Assembly (NCBI GenBank): GCA_028751875.1
Contig: CM054155.1
Coordinates: 4,557,745 to 4,621,744, forward strand
Length of the DNA: 64,000 bases
From: Rapana venosa
Lineage: Eukaryota; Mollusca; Gastropoda; Neogastropoda; Muricidae
Direction: 5' to 3'
Shown: one piece after another, positions 14,160 to 29,100 of the stretch
How the letters are laid out: each line of letters opens with the position of its first letter
How positions within the stretch are numbered: position 1 is the stretch's first letter
The notes under the pieces: generated by a model
What the model was told of the DNA's origin: nothing
What the model saw: the letters and a program-made list of their open reading frames with translations, nothing else
Database searches by the model: none
Position numbers and translations under genes: made by a program

Positions 14160-14430
14160 TTTCCTTCCTCGTGAAGTTAACCAATGGTGAAACTTTGTGT
14201 ATGCGGTTGTTTTTGCCCACCATCACGGTAGCTGTATTCGGACTTCAGGGATGGTCCAGTGGTTAACTACTTTATGACTTGACTTCTTTGAACTTCCTGA
14301 GGAGTCAATGGGGCACTGCACTGAATCTGTCAGGCAGTGTGTCTTGGGAAGCTGACCTAACAGTGATCAGGGGAGGAACACACCTCAGCACATAAATACT
14401 GACTGACCTGTGACGGCTTTTGAAAAGAAA
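14160..14430 (-). repeat. Dispersed repeat family 4 copy, composite
   Basis: It has GTGAAACTTTGTGTATGCGG and GCCCACCATCACGGTAGCTG, as in 56455-56765, followed by CTTCCTGAGGAGTCAATGGG, which is shared with 42950 and 59505. Confidence 0.5.
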
Positions 14431-14559
14431 AGATGAATGGCTACATTACTAAGCTATCCAGGAAACTCCACGATACCAGGCACTGAAGTCAAATCGACAA
14501 AGCGTTTGACTCATGATAGTTATAAAGTCATAGACAGAAGTCTGCATGATGCCTGTTGG

Positions 14560-15310
14560 TGGATTACGAGTGGGCATTTTAGCAGTGTTGACTTAAAGTG
14601 CAGACCTGTTTGAACCTTAAGTCCATTTGATAACATACATGCAGTTCACATGTAGCATGAAGGGACCCTGTCATTTTTGTAAGCATCTGCTAGGTTGTGG
14701 AAACACACACTCACACACACTGTGTACACAAACCCAGCTTACTGGACCTTGGTTTCTGGTTTCGTCCTTTGGTAGAGAAGGGTCTGTGCCGTCAGTGCCT
14801 GGGGTTTATCACAGTTCTTGATTAAACCATTGACGCTGGGGGCAACAGCAAAGTGAGAGGCTGTATGACCAGTGGCTATCCCACTCATGGAATTCCACTT
14901 TACAGCTTAGTCTTTAGTGATCGACTATGACTCTGACTAGGAGGCTTGACTTGCACAGTCCTTATGTGCTGCAGCCCTGGGGGCTAGTTGGCCTTTGGAG
15001 AACATCTCCAACGCTGACTGTCCTTATGCCACTTGGCCGAGAGAGTGGGGATGTACTGTGGCAAGGCATCTCCACTATAATCAAATTTCTGCCTAATTTC
15101 CGAAACAGCAGCTGCTTCCTCTGCTGTTTTGGAGGTCATCGTCAAAACGACGGACTAACATACATACAGAGAAGGGTCTGTGCTAAAATATAAACTCCAC
15201 GGGAAATCCGCCTAAATGGACAGCACAATGGGGATTTGAACCCCCAACCCTCACTTACTGTCCTGTCAGATCCCACATCTGATGTTTAAACCACCATCCC
15301 AGCTAAAGTC
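14560..15310 (-). repeat. Probable dispersed repeat with tRNA-like B box
   Basis: The reverse complement near 15235-15245 gives GGGGGTTCAAATCCCC (B box), and CCCAGGGCTGCAGCACATAA lies further on (14955-14980). The open frames here have no protein character. No second copy lies in the window, so this rests on the B box and on general resemblance to mollusc repeats. Confidence 0.4.
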
Positions 15311-16142
15311 ACAGCTAAAGAAATGTTGTTTGTGTTTGATTGATCTCATGTTCTGACTTAGGGTAACTGAACCGACTGAGACGAACCAGCAGCTAATGCA
15401 GGTGATTGCCATAAACAATGATGAAGCTCTTTTTACTTACAACAGAGTTTGGAAGCAGATTACTTAGTTTTCCGAAGCTGATGATAACATAACATGTAAC
15501 AACTTACTCTCCTGTCAGACCCCCCCAAAATACACAAACACACATTCACACACATAGATACACATGTTCCTGCATCACAGAAAGGTTAATAAACATAACT
15601 GCAACTGTTCGTTGATCCAAAGCTTTTGGTGTTGGGTTGGGGATGGGAAGAATAATGATCACATTGCTTTCTTTGTTCAACTTAACAAAACCTAGGCTCA
15701 GTTATGTGCTGACTGGGGTCTGAATCAAAGTACTGCATACAGTGCTCATAAGGCCGACAGTCTGTCCACTGCAGAGCCAACTTTGCTGCTTAAACTGCTT
15801 CAATCACTTTCAGAACAGGAAACTTCTGCCTTCTTTGTAGTCCTCTTGTATGATTTTGTAGTCTTCTCTTTTGTAAGGACCCCCTCACACACCTAATTCT
15901 CCCCCTCCAAAATTTATAGACAGATGATACAGAATCATAAATAATGCACTTTTTTCTTTTTTCTTTTTAAATCCTGCATCATTCAGTTTCTTGTATCCTT
16001 CATCTATGCCCATGTATACATAACTGATTGAATAAAATTTTAAAAAACAACAACTTTCATACAGGTTTCACTTTTTATCACATTTGTTAGGCCTTTATAA
16101 AAAAAAAAAGTTAGCTCCTCTCACACAGTGGAAGACAGACAA

Positions 16143-16144
<2 letters not shown>

Positions 16145-16215
<71 letters not shown>
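16145..16215. repeat. (GA)n microsatellite
   Basis: About 70 nt of uninterrupted GA units. Confidence 0.95.
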
Positions 16216-16218
<3 letters not shown>

Positions 16219-17318
16219 GTGAGTGGTGGAGGGGGGTTGAGATGGCTAAAAAGTGGAAGTCAGCTATGCTGAAAGAAGCAGAAACTCTGTGTGTGTGTGT
16301 ACACGCGCATGCGTGTGTGCATGCATGTTTTTCATTCACTTTTCTTGTTTATGCATACTATGCGAATATACACACTAAACAGGCCTATAATGCTTACTAA
16401 CCTGACTGACCGACCTATTCTTTGCACTGCAAAGTACCAAAACAAAATTCACAATTGATTTGCAACTCTAAACTGCTTGAAAGCCCAATTCTTTTCTCTC
16501 TTTTCTAGATAACTGATACCAATCCTTCTATTAAAAATGTCACAACACAGACCCTTCTCTATAATCCCTCATGTCTCAACACACACTTTTACAAAAACAT
16601 ACCTTCTCCTTAAAAAAGAAAAAAAAAGCTTCTACAGAGAGGCATGATTCAGATGTGGAAACCCCCTCCCCCCCCTCCCCAGTTTAAGGAGGATGGGAAC
16701 ACTGGCCAGAAGGGGGCTTATCTGTGAAGACCTTCTGCTGTCCACCTCTTCATGTAGTTCCTGTGCTCTGCAATGATGATGATGGTGATTAATCATAGCC
16801 TCCATGCTCTACCAAGTTTACCTTTCAAAAAGGGAGTAAGTCTACTTGACATGATGTGGATCTTGGTGACATGACTGTTTCAGCAATTGTAGGCCCAAAA
16901 TGCACTATTAATTTTCACCATGCAAAGTTAATTTACCCCCTTTTTCCACTGTTGCAGATCTGGCAGACACATGGTCAGCTGTTTACAAAAATGTTGACAA
17001 AAGGGTATTCCAACCAAAAATTAAGCCAGAGTGACTTGTTGCCCAAGCTGGGTCCATTTTCTTATGAATTAACCTACGAGATGTGTGATTTCATTCCATT
17101 AAGACCAAGCCATTTTTTCTTCATCAGGTCTGTCAGAGGACACTCGAGTCTTTGCCACACACACTCCGTACCTTTAAAGAATTAAAAGAAAAAAAAGAAA
17201 GGGGGGGGGGGGTGGAGAGACAGAGAGGAGGTGGGGAAGGGCTCAGATATGACAATATATTTCTATAAGAGGCATGAAAATCCCTACATGAAGACTTGCA
17301 TTCTCACAACACTACACA

Positions 17319-17371
<53 letters not shown>

Positions 17372-20300
17372 CACACACACACACAAACACACACATACCT
17401 TAGGCATTCCTGCCCTAGTGCACACAATCACCTGTTTTTCCTCAAACCAACAGAATGATTATTAGCAATTTTCCTTTCATGTTTGCAGAAGCTAATTCAA
17501 CCAAAGGGTTCAAGTTAACTGCCTTCACGCCCAAGTTTCCAACATTTTCAAGATCATGGAGATAGGGTTTTTTCTCTAATGATCTCAAAGGCTGGGTGAG
17601 GGACCAAAAAATATCTGGGAAAACAACTTGCTGCACAAGTAAATAAAATTATTGGGAGATTTTTGTTTTCTAAAAGAAAGTCTGCTTTTGTCAACAGAAT
17701 AAAGCAATGGAGTTGGCTAAGAGAGAGTTACATGATCAGAAATCTTTCTTGCACTGAAAGCTGAACACATAATTAAAAAGCAAAAAGTCTGATGCAAGTT
17801 ACCTTTAGTTATGAAATACTGTCATCAGATCTCTTCACTCTTCAACATATACTTATCTTCTATTTCAATTTTCCCCTTCTAACGTTAGTACAGAGGTAAT
17901 GGAAAGCGAGACAAAACATACAGGATGGGACTGGATTCAGCTGATGTGTAGTACAGTATGTATACAGTTAGAACTCTGACACGCCTGCCTGCTTCATTCC
18001 ACACTTTCAACCCATAAATTATCATCAAAAACATGTTGGTCCACAACTAAGCAAGCGCTTGAAACACTGACATGGATGCCTCAAGACGAACATTCCATCA
18101 TGATAAATGTCATAAGTCATATCAAAAACACACCTGACAAGATAAATCTGAATGAAATGAAAAAAGTAGCACAAAGTTTTGAGTTAGTATGCGACAGTCA
18201 TATCCTATCTAAACAATGCTTTGCAGTGTCCAGACCTGGACACTCACACTAAAGCTTACTTGTACAAGGCAGACTGCAAACACTGCCTGTCTGTTTTTTC
18301 ACATTCACTAAAGATGAAACACTGGTCTTCATATTGCGTATGCCCGAATAGACAAATTAAAAAAACAAAAAAAACAAAAAAAAACTTCAAGGTAAATCTG
18401 TCACAACATAGCCTATATTATAAATGATCAAGCATCTATACATGTTGTTCATTCTAATTCACAAAACTCTTTGTATAAAAAAAAAGACATGTCATTCATT
18501 ATTATATATATACACTTCATTGTTCTTAAAGAGACTTTCCTACAGCTGTTTTATTCTGATACTGAGCAACAGAACAGAAACTTTTTTTTTAATACATTTA
18601 AAAAAAACCCCAGCCAACCAATCAAACAAACAAAAAACCTGACATGTGTGTTCCTAGCCTCATTGGGTTACCTAAATCAAACAGCATTAAAAATAAACAT
18701 GTATTTCAAGTCTACATAGTTTTCAACTCACAGTCTTCAGACTCTAAAATATCTCAGCCTTTTTTTTACAAACCCACTTTAACTTGGTCACTCTCTTGTG
18801 GGACAAACACTGCCACACATCGCGTTTGCTCTACTTAACTTGCCATTGTACTCACACACAACGACATTATCTACGCACCATGCCAAGCAAGGAGCGACCA
18901 ACCAAGTGGCTAAACAAGGCAGAACCCAGAGAAGGATGGACATCTACCCCAAATCTGACTCCACCACGGGTAGGTGTTTTCAGATGTAGCTGGAGTGACT
19001 GACAACACGCAGTGGCCTTTAGCTCACCAACAGTGGCCAGGCTACATGCCAGCCGTTTCATTAAAACAGGCACCAACCACAAATCAAACTTGCAATCTTT
19101 CCAAGAACAATCTCTCTCTCTACTGACTAAGTTCAAGAGACACCTAATAAGTTGTAAACGACAGGCGGACACCTTTTCAGTGCAGAAGACATTATCTGGA
19201 TAAGAAGATTAGTCACTAACAGTATGCACTGGATGTGCAGGCCAGCCAAGTTATTTTGTTTCTTCACTTCTTAACCAGCACCTCCTACCTCCAGGAGTCA
19301 GGCAGTGGTTGGTTGGGGCACTGCACTGCACTGAACTGTTCAGTCTGTCATGTCCATGCTAAACCTGGCCAAGCCTATCCCTCTGCACTGTCTCTTTTTT
19401 TTTTTTTTTTTACACTACACTTATATTTCTATTCTGACACTCCTACATGTATATTCCAATCCTTCATACCTTCCTTTATGTTGATTTGACTCCAACTGAC
19501 TATTCAGGCCAAAATTGTGTTTAAGAAAATACTTATGACCCAAAAAGAACCCCCCCAAATTTTTGTAACCCCCCCCCCCCCCCAAAAAAAAAAAAAGTCA
19601 GTGACTGGGAAAGAAAATGTTAAGTTATTGAACAAACAGACCAATCAGTGATCACTCTCTGTACATTACACTGCTGATCATATAAAAATGAAAAATTGCT
19701 CTTAACTGAAGATGGCAATAGTCCGGTGGGACTTCTAAATACTCTGTAAATTTCTTTGAACATAGTTGACCCTTATTCTAACAAATCAAGAAAAGATCAG
19801 CAACTCTAATAACTCACTTGCATAACTCACCTGGAAAAATACCTTCAATAACATACTTCACAACAAATCTGCTTTTTCCAGCACACAGCATAACAAATAT
19901 CCTATGTATAGAGTTCAGTGTAACAAATATTCAAACTATCTACACATAGCATTAACAAGTATCGAGTCTTTCCACAGATTTTCCCTCCCCCCTAAAAAAA
20001 AAAAAAGAAAAAAAAGCTCAAGCCCATAACTTGATTACAGAAGAAAAGCACTCTACTGCAAGTGATGCAAACCACCACACATCCCAGATGGTAGTCAACT
20101 GAAAGACAGGAATAAACGACAACAGCCAGCAGTCAGAACACGGTATTGCACACGGGCGTGAAACGTCGTCCCACTCTCGCAATCCCAAGTCTAGGTCTTC
20201 ATGACACTAGTCAAGTCTAAGGTCGAGGCAGCCACTACACAAAGCAAGTTTTCCAGTCGACAAGCAAGTGAGCAGAGTGGACATGACATACTGCCCCACT

Positions 20301-20947
20301 GGTGGTAGTCAGTGACATGCAGCTCTACAATAATGGCCACTCTGTCCACTTGCTGACCTGAAAACTCTAATGTGTCTAATCGCCTGTCTCAGACAGCTAC
20401 AAACAAGTTCTTTTTGTTTTTTCTTCTTTTTATTTGTAGCCGCAGCAGATAAGGAAGAGTCGGGTCCCCTGCTTTTCAAGGGAACATGAGGCTAAATTTA
20501 GGAATGTGTCCTTGTGAGGATGGTCTAGATTTTGCTACTTCTACTCAATGTATGCAAGCAGCATGAAAATGGCAGAACATGGCATTAACAGAAACCTTAT
20601 CCCTAGCTTGTACGACAGAAATCACAGCAACAACCTTCACCCTCAACTAAACTCTAGGTATGAGAAGCAAAGCAAACATGTTAAGTGTCCTGCAACAACA
20701 AGCTCCATTTGTCAAATGTTGGTTTGTCTGGTATACTAGTCTGTGTGTAAACAATGCATCTTCAGTCAACTTCCTGATGATCTACCGTGATCCATTCATC
20801 CATCTAGATATGACCTAAATGATCTGTTCACACTGTCAAAGACTAGAGTTTGCTCTGCCCTGTTTTGCAAGTGCTTACCACATGGAAAGACATGGAGACG
20901 CGCTATCAGAAATGCATTATGCAATGTACACATGTGCACGCATCCAC

Positions 20948-20983
<36 letters not shown>

Positions 20984-23900
20984 CAAACACACATTCTAAC
21001 CAAATTACTGTATCAGATGAACCACCATCCACATGGACAGATAGTGTAGCTACTATAATATATGGTTCAAGTATTTCACAAAGCGTTTGTCCCACCCTTC
21101 GGGATCTCACAATGGCTTCAGAAAAGTGAACAAGTCAGAAAATGATCCAGTTCAACACAGAAAACATGCACAATGAGATAACACACAAAAAGCGCATGAT
21201 CAAGAAACTACCCCATCAAGATTACATTACAAGCAAGCAATATGATGTTTCGTACATAAAAAGTACATGAATGCAGTGCAACCTTGTTGAAAAATATACC
21301 ATACAGTAACAACTCCGAAAACTGAGGATCATTATATAATATATATATGTCACAGTGAAACTTGGCACAACCCCTTGAAGAAATGGTCACGAAAAATCCA
21401 CACTGTATTGTCAGTGTACATCTCGTTCAATCAAACGCCCTTTTTCATATAAATGCGCACACACATAAAAAACTATGTCAATATTTTGTTACGAAACTCG
21501 TTTGCGTCTGTGGGTGCCCATGTCTATCAATAATACAAGACATGTCAGTCTGATCACGCACACACACACACATCTTTGCACCCGCCACATTCATTCCTCA
21601 AGTCTGATCACAAATACGTAAGCACAGCTCACATTACATTCACATCCCTCCCTCACACAGACGTGCAAGAAATGCACAAGCAGCTGTTTTATGCAAGCAC
21701 ATACCTCTCTCTCTCTCTTTTTCTCTCTCTCTCTTGCCCTTGGACACAATTTCCAAGGCGTTTCTTTTTTTTTCACACACGCATTTCTGTTGGGATTGTC
21801 CGTGTCTGTGTTGGGTGATGATGAAGTCTGTACATTGGAGAGCCCTCGTCCTAGCTACTGACGTCACAATCCACCTCTGATACTTGGACATACTACTACA
21901 AAAAAGCACGTACACACAGCCATGAATACTTATATGCTTGTTCACAGGTAAGCACATGTGCGCACACACACACAACACACGTCCAAGTACTCTCACACAC
22001 TCTTACTACCATTCAACAGCACAAAATGCCATCATACCTCCTTCTTCTCTGTCACAGCTGGTATATTTTTGTGCGCAATTATAAAAAAACCATTTATCAC
22101 AATTAACAATGGGAGTTTCTAGGAGTTCAAAGTTTTCATGAATATAAAATTTGTTCACAGGGAAAATAGTAAAGCACAGAAGTGGAGAGATACCACATTC
22201 TTAAAGTGGAATGTCATATCGCTCCGTCAACTGTGTTGCTATTTTGATATCCTGCTCATATGTGTTGTCATGAAAAATAGCAAATGATCAATCCTGTATT
22301 TTCATGTGGAACTCATATAAACTGATTTGTGAGCACGACTACAAAGATTCGATGAGCAAACTCCTGTTTTGAGAAAACCTACAACTCTGTGGTAGGTGGA
22401 AGAGTAATATTAGCAGACTTTGCTGTATGACAATAAACAGTGCCATTACCTGAACCCAATGTATCTACTTTCCACTTTCCACTGACCAGCAGGTAAATCA
22501 CAACCAAGGAAACATATTTCGTAACTTACACCATGACAACTTTTCTACAAAAGCAGCGTTCACACAGAATTCTGAATAGCACAACAAAGGATTTGTTGCT
22601 TGATCCGAATCTTTTCGTTATCTTGTTTAATACAGAATTCTGAATCAAAGATTTTGTTGTCTGAACAGATTCGTCTTTTCAGTATCTTTTTCTATGCTTT
22701 TTATTTCTCTTTCCAATTAAAAAACTTGGCCTTAATTCATTCCATAACTTCTGGGCTAAAAGCCCATACCATTTTCCTTGAGTCTTGCCTTTGCTGCTTA
22801 CATTAGTACAGACTTCACCTTGTTTTTCCTAGCGATTTTTTGTTTTTCAAACCAGCCACATGGCTAACAAGTTTGAGCTGTGAAGATTTTCAAAGTGAAC
22901 AATAATGAAGGAATTTATCCTTGCCTGGTTTCTGACCCCCAAAACCATCCACAACAAAGAGTAATATATCCCTTTTTCTTTAAAGTGAATGACAATAAAG
23001 ACCATAAAGCAATGCTGACTGTGATGAAAATCAACCAGTCTTCATGGATGCTGAAACTTCTGCAAAGTAAACTCACAACTAGATGGACTTTAATGACAAG
23101 AATGACAATGTGGTGGACCCATCTTTCTGTGTGGCATGATAGTGATGGAACCAAAATCTGTTTGGCGCTTGATTGTCAGTCCCCATTCGAACACAATTTT
23201 TTCTTTTTTTGGCAAGCAATGTGCCATACAATTTTCTGAAGCTGGCCATCTCTCCTTTTCTTTAAAAAAAATTTTTTTAATAGATTCTGTGCTCTTTGAC
23301 TGGTTAACACCAGGTCCTGCTTAAAGTGACTTTATTACATACTCTCTCAAGTTATGTTTTTCACTGCCAAATGGGGGGATTTGTGTGTTGTTTGTTTTTT
23401 TTTGGGGGGGAGGGGAAGGAGGGGGGAGGGGGAAGGAGGGATGGCTTTTTTCCTGAACTGTAAAATTTTCCCTTACAGCACATCTTATGACTCATGAGAT
23501 ATGGCAGTAGTCTACATCTTAGACCATTTTCAGCCAAATAAAAGGTTTTGTTTAGCATATTTTTTCTTTGCATTGTAAAGGTCTATACAACTTGTAGGAT
23601 GGGGTGGGTGGGGCAAGGTCAGTTCTTTACATCATCATTATTGTATCACATCAAAAGCACAAATCTCAGTTGATTAACACTGACCAATAATCATTACATA
23701 AAACACAGAACAGAATAGAAGTAAAGAACTTATCAACAGGTCTATAGGTAACTTCCTTCAAAATGTCTTACTGAAACAGAAGTTGCTTCCAAATTCATGA
23801 GGACATCTTCTGGCAACTGTATTCCTTTACAGGCCTGGACCCATGATGACCTACACACTTTGACCTGTGACTGAAGTAGTGTTTTCTGTATGTACAGTTA

Positions 23901-24175
23901 CACATGCAGTGGCATGCATGTGTATGAATCCCCCCCCCCCAATTTCTACACACACACCACTTACGCATGCAAGCACACACACGCGCACAAAAGCACGTTT
24001 ACTAGCAAATACATCCTTTTAAACTTAATAGCTCCACTTGATCTAAAGTACACACATACAAGCAGATATCTGTGTGTATGTCCACATCATGTATACAATC
24101 TACACCTCTACCCCGCATCTATACTAAAACACGCACACAATCTCTCTCACACACACACAATCTCTCTCTCCCTCA

Positions 24176-24220
<45 letters not shown>

Positions 24221-24323
24221 CTAATGAGAAGGGGTGACAATGACGTGGAGAAGAGAGTAGAAGTGTGTGAATGAAGCGGAACGCTGCAATGGCTGCTGCT
24301 GCCTGGCGACGACGACGACGATG

Positions 24324-24545
24324 TCAAAAGTTATCGGAGGAGGAGGGGGAGGGGAAGGTGAAGGGCTTTATCAAGTACAGTTTTTCTGTGTCCTGTTTGA
24401 AGATGGGGTGTTTCTTGTAGTGCTCCACCAGCTCGTCCAGATTGCTGAACTTCTGCTGGCCAATTTCGTACACATTGTCCGTCACCTTCACGCGGAAATG
24501 TTTGTTTCGATTCACTGCTTTTAACACCACTGTGTAGTGTCCCAC
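24324..24545 (-). CDS. NCK: NCK coding exon 3 (rest of SH2, stop)
   Basis: The exon follows a long TG-rich tract ending in GCAG, starts GTGGGACAC (V-G-H) and encodes [18 protein letters not shown], then [20 protein letters not shown] and a short Pro/Ser tail before the TAA stop at 24324. These are the central sheet, the BG region and helix B of an NCK-type SH2 domain (human: [27 protein letters not shown]). The acceptor pyrimidine tract is simply the reverse of a (CA)n microsatellite at about 24549-24568, so microsatellite length may affect splicing. A TTTATT (AATAAA on the minus strand) at 23331-23336 is one possible poly(A) signal about 1 kb downstream. Confidence 0.95.
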   Translation of the reverse strand: MGHYTVVLKAVNRNKHFRVKVTDNVYEIGQQKFSNLDELVEHYKKHPIFKQDTEKLYLIKPFTFPSPSSSDNF

Positions 24546-26042
24546 CTGCACACACACACACATACACACAGCCCTAAGAGTTCAGTGTCACAGCTTTATT
24601 TAACAGACATGTGGACTGATATGATGATTTTAGTGCATTACCTTAGTCTGTAAACAACATAAATAACAACTGTCATGGAATGCATGCAAACACATACTCG
24701 CACAAATAAAGATCTATATATACAACACCACAACACTGACAATTGACTGTGCTTTTACAAGAAACCTATCAGACAGAATCAGACTAAATTAAAGAGTGGT
24801 ATTCATGATCTGACAGTAACTGCAAGTATGCCACTCGCCTTACCAGGCCTACTCTTCTACAATAGCAAAGTGGTTTTTACTGTGTGTAAAAGGTGTTCTG
24901 TATGTGTCTGCACCCAGATTCTCTGCTTATTAATATTATAATCTCATCGATGGACTTTCAGGGGAGTGGAGTCAGTAACAATGTCAGCTGATAAGGTGAA
25001 AAAATCTCTTGAATGAATACTTCTGCCAAGACTCAAACCAATGCCTTATTGTACTTCAGAAACAAGTACCAAGTTTAAAAATACTCAATTACTCTGCCCT
25101 TGTAAAAATATGCTCAGAAAAACAAGTACAAAGTTTAACTACTGTTACTCTGCCCTTGTAAAAATAATCACATTTATGAATTTTCTTGAGAAACAAGCAA
25201 AATCCCAGCAGAAATGAATAATTCTTAGGGTTTTACTCTCTGACTGAAGAGGCTCACAATCATTACAGGACTCTGAAAAGGATTCCCATTGTCAGGACAA
25301 GCCCCTGCAGGAGAGCCTTTCTGATCAGTTCCTTATACTGGCAGTTGATTAACATGGATTAACATTAATTTTTCTTACACCTTGAAGGGTTATTGATGTT
25401 TAGCTCACACACATGTCCATACACAAAGTAATTGGAACGTAATATCTGGAGAGCTTGTCAAAGTTTTGTTTACTTATTTGCTTTGGGGTTTGTTATGTTT
25501 AGCTAGTATAAAGCAGTTGGGAAATGAAGGAGAGGGGGGTGGGGAGGGGGTGTGAAGGCTAAAACATAGACAACAGAAGTATAAATCTTATTAAGATCTC
25601 TTTTTATCACTCCATGTCCGGTTTAATGTTCACTTCCACTGCGACGGAAGCTTCAGACTAATCTATCATCACTTGTCAGCTGACATATGTTTCTGAAGAC
25701 AGTGACAGTGCTATCATTATGATTTATGACCAAACTGGGGGCAAAACTTCAGATTACTACATGGGAAAATGACAACCATTTGTGAGTTTATAGCTCTGGT
25801 TTAAGTTTTACAGGCCCATGTCCATGTGCAACCTTGCTGATAGGCACTAAAACTCATGTACTGCATTTTCTGCCTGCAAACTTTTTTTTTCCACTGAGAA
25901 ATGGGACAAGGGGTAAGGGTGAGATAAAGTTGTGTGTGTGTTTATAAAGAATTGTACAGTTACTATCTAGTATTTTGTAAAATTCATCCCATCCCTTTCA
26001 CTTGAACACACACACACACTGATATATATTTTTACGGTTACA

Positions 26043-26112
<70 letters not shown>

Positions 26113-29100
26113 GCATGTATGTACATACACACACAAATACACATGGACGCACGCGCACACACACACTTACAAACACAAATAAACTGATATGCACATTATG
26201 GATCTAAAAATGTGTAAACTTTACACTAATCTTGGTCAAGATGTCTGGATGAATCTTTCTCACCCCATGATGATATATATCTTGGCGTTTTGGAGGGTTC
26301 CCCCAACCCACCCCCTTTTCTTTCCTGAAACCTCATTTACAAACATAAAAGATAGTCCTTTCTCTTTTTACAATTTATTTAAACACAACTGAAAAACAAA
26401 AACGCTAAACAAGAGCGGTCAGACTTACTTTCCTGAATATTTTATACACAGACAGGACAGATTTCTGTAGGCACACACTGTATGTATCAAAGCTCAAAAC
26501 ACATAATGTGACACTTATCACACACCATTTTGTTTTAAAAACAAAAACAACAACACTGTGTGGTTAGCTGTCCCCTCCTGGGTTTCTGCAGCAGCTTTCC
26601 TGAAATACACGGTAAAGATTGGAGGGGGTGGGAAGCAGCATCAATTGTTATGGTTTCTGCAGCAGCTTTCCTGAAATACACGGTAAAGATTGGAGGGGGT
26701 GGGAAGCAGCATCAATTGTTATGGTTTCTGCAGCAGCTTTCCTGAAATACACGGTAAAGATGGGAGGGGGTGGGAAGCAGCACCAATACATTTTCTGAAA
26801 CTAAAAGCTGACGACTGTGACAAGCACTGATCAAAAGACAAGTTTCTTTTTACTTCATTCCACGTTGTTTACAGCCCCACCAACCATGAAGGTAGCCACA
26901 GCCATCCAGAGAAAAAGAAATCCTTTAAAAAAATCAATCAATCAACATCTTCGAAGTCAGACCACGGCTACCTTAATGGTAGGGAAAATGGTTGCATAGG
27001 CAAAATCTTACTGCTGAAAAACTTAAGTAAAGAAAGGGGAGGGGGGGGGGGGGAGAGGGAATCAAAGAACTTGAGCTGACATCTGTTTGGAAGTTCATAA
27101 CAGTTATCTTATTTTTAAATTTAAAGCACTACAAGGAATGGGAATGTCCTGAATGGCATAAAAAAAAGAGAGCAGAACAAGAGAGAAAAAAAGCATAATT
27201 CTAATTTTTACAAAAAACTGTTCCCCACTGGCATGCTTATGTCTGTAACAAGACCAAACCAGCTGCCACACTGATCCATGGGAACACACTCAACCGACAT
27301 GGCCCCAGCTTTCATCAAACATACTTATCCCATTATTTAAAGGTTATTTTATTCATAAGTAGTTAGCAAAGTAAACCAGCCACAGAGACAGAGAAACAGA
27401 GAGACAGAGACAGGCAAGGGGGGTGGGGGCTGCAAAATGTCAATGTAACAATTTAAATGATGAGCTGCCGTGTGCTCCTCATGCAAAAAGCTATGACTAG
27501 CAGTTTTAGTTTCACTCATATTTTATCCACAAAAGTTCTCTTTTGACTAAAGCATGATGTCTACTAAACATGACACCAGTGTGCATACATGTTTTTTTAA
27601 AATGTTGTCACTTTTCCTACAGGCATGCAAGACCTACTCTTCCTAAAGGTGGAACAGGTTTTGCATGCCCAAGATGCTCTGCATGCATTAGTACACACAG
27701 GACCTTGGTTTTAAGCCTCATCCAAAAGACTTACAGGGAGTGATCAGTACTGTGTTACCATAACTGCCCACCAAAATTTCCGTGCTAAATGTGCACTGAT
27801 ACGCTACAACCGAAAATTCCGGGTGTCATACCTGAGTAAAAAGCACTTCTTGACTACAGGCTAAGGAAAGACTCAAATTCTATGATCACTTCCTGTTGCT
27901 TGGCAACATCCAGTGCAAAATACGCATGGCAATAAACGATCGTTTTTAGCTTGAATTTTGTGATATTATGATGATAGACTGCACAATTTTTCATAAATGG
28001 CTATACTTCTCATCGGAAAAAGGTATCAATAACTTTAACACAGCTGAAAAGTGCAAAAAAACTTAAGTTAAATCCTTCGTGTTGAATCCAGTTGAAAATG
28101 GAAAAAAGATACTGTGTAGCTGATTTCTAGGTAGCATATGAGGGCGGCGCATGCTGTTACTTCCTGAAAAGGATTAACTTTACACACATGACTGAAAAGG
28201 GCACAAAACGTTAATCCTGACAGTGATGAAAACGATTGTGTATGATTCAGGAGATAGTGCATTTTTTTTTAAAAATGACTGAGATTTTGCCTGGACTTAT
28301 GTTTGACGATACTGAGATGGGGGATACTCAGGATGACAGTGGTGATGAAGAAAGCGTATTTTTTGTCGATGTTTTACATTTTAAATACATTTTCCAAGTG
28401 AAATGTCATGCTAGCTAATTTGAGCTTGCCTCAAAGCAATCTACAATATATATACTGTCATTGGGCAGACTATCAGGATTATTTACTTAGTAATTCTTAG
28501 TTAGAAGGACCTGAACATAGCAAGTGGTATATGAGAATTTTATTCCCCGGCATATAGGGTGCACTTTGGCTCGGCAGTTAAGAGGTTAACTCCTGAGGAA
28601 AAATCCCCTCCAACAGGCATCTCAGTAGTGGCTGAACCTATGCTGTCAGACTGCAAACTAAAAACTCATGACCACTAGGCTATCTGCCCCCAAACAGTAA
28701 CTAAAAGATGGTTTCAAAGATTTTATCAAACTTGAAGAAAAGCACTCTGCCTGATTCAGATAGATCATATAAAGCAGAATTATATCAAGGGCATCAAGAT
28801 GTAAATGCTCTGACAAACAGTCTCAACATGTTCTGAATATAGAATAATAACACAGATAAAATTAAGAAGTATTTCTGAATACAGCAACCTTTCTAAATTA
28901 CAACAGAAACAAGACATTTAACATTAATAACATTGACATAAGACCACCAAAAAAATATTAGTGTCACTGTGTGCCATTTGCTGTTAACAATTCTCTTTAT
29001 CACTGCATACACTAACAGACCTCACAAATCATCATGACATTTGACATTCAGACACCAATACTACATAACCATTCAAAATAACTGATCACTGCATCATTCT

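Noticed and set aside
26581..26786. CRISPR-like direct repeats
   Set aside because: The 71-bp units are contiguous with no spacers and sit in an animal intron.
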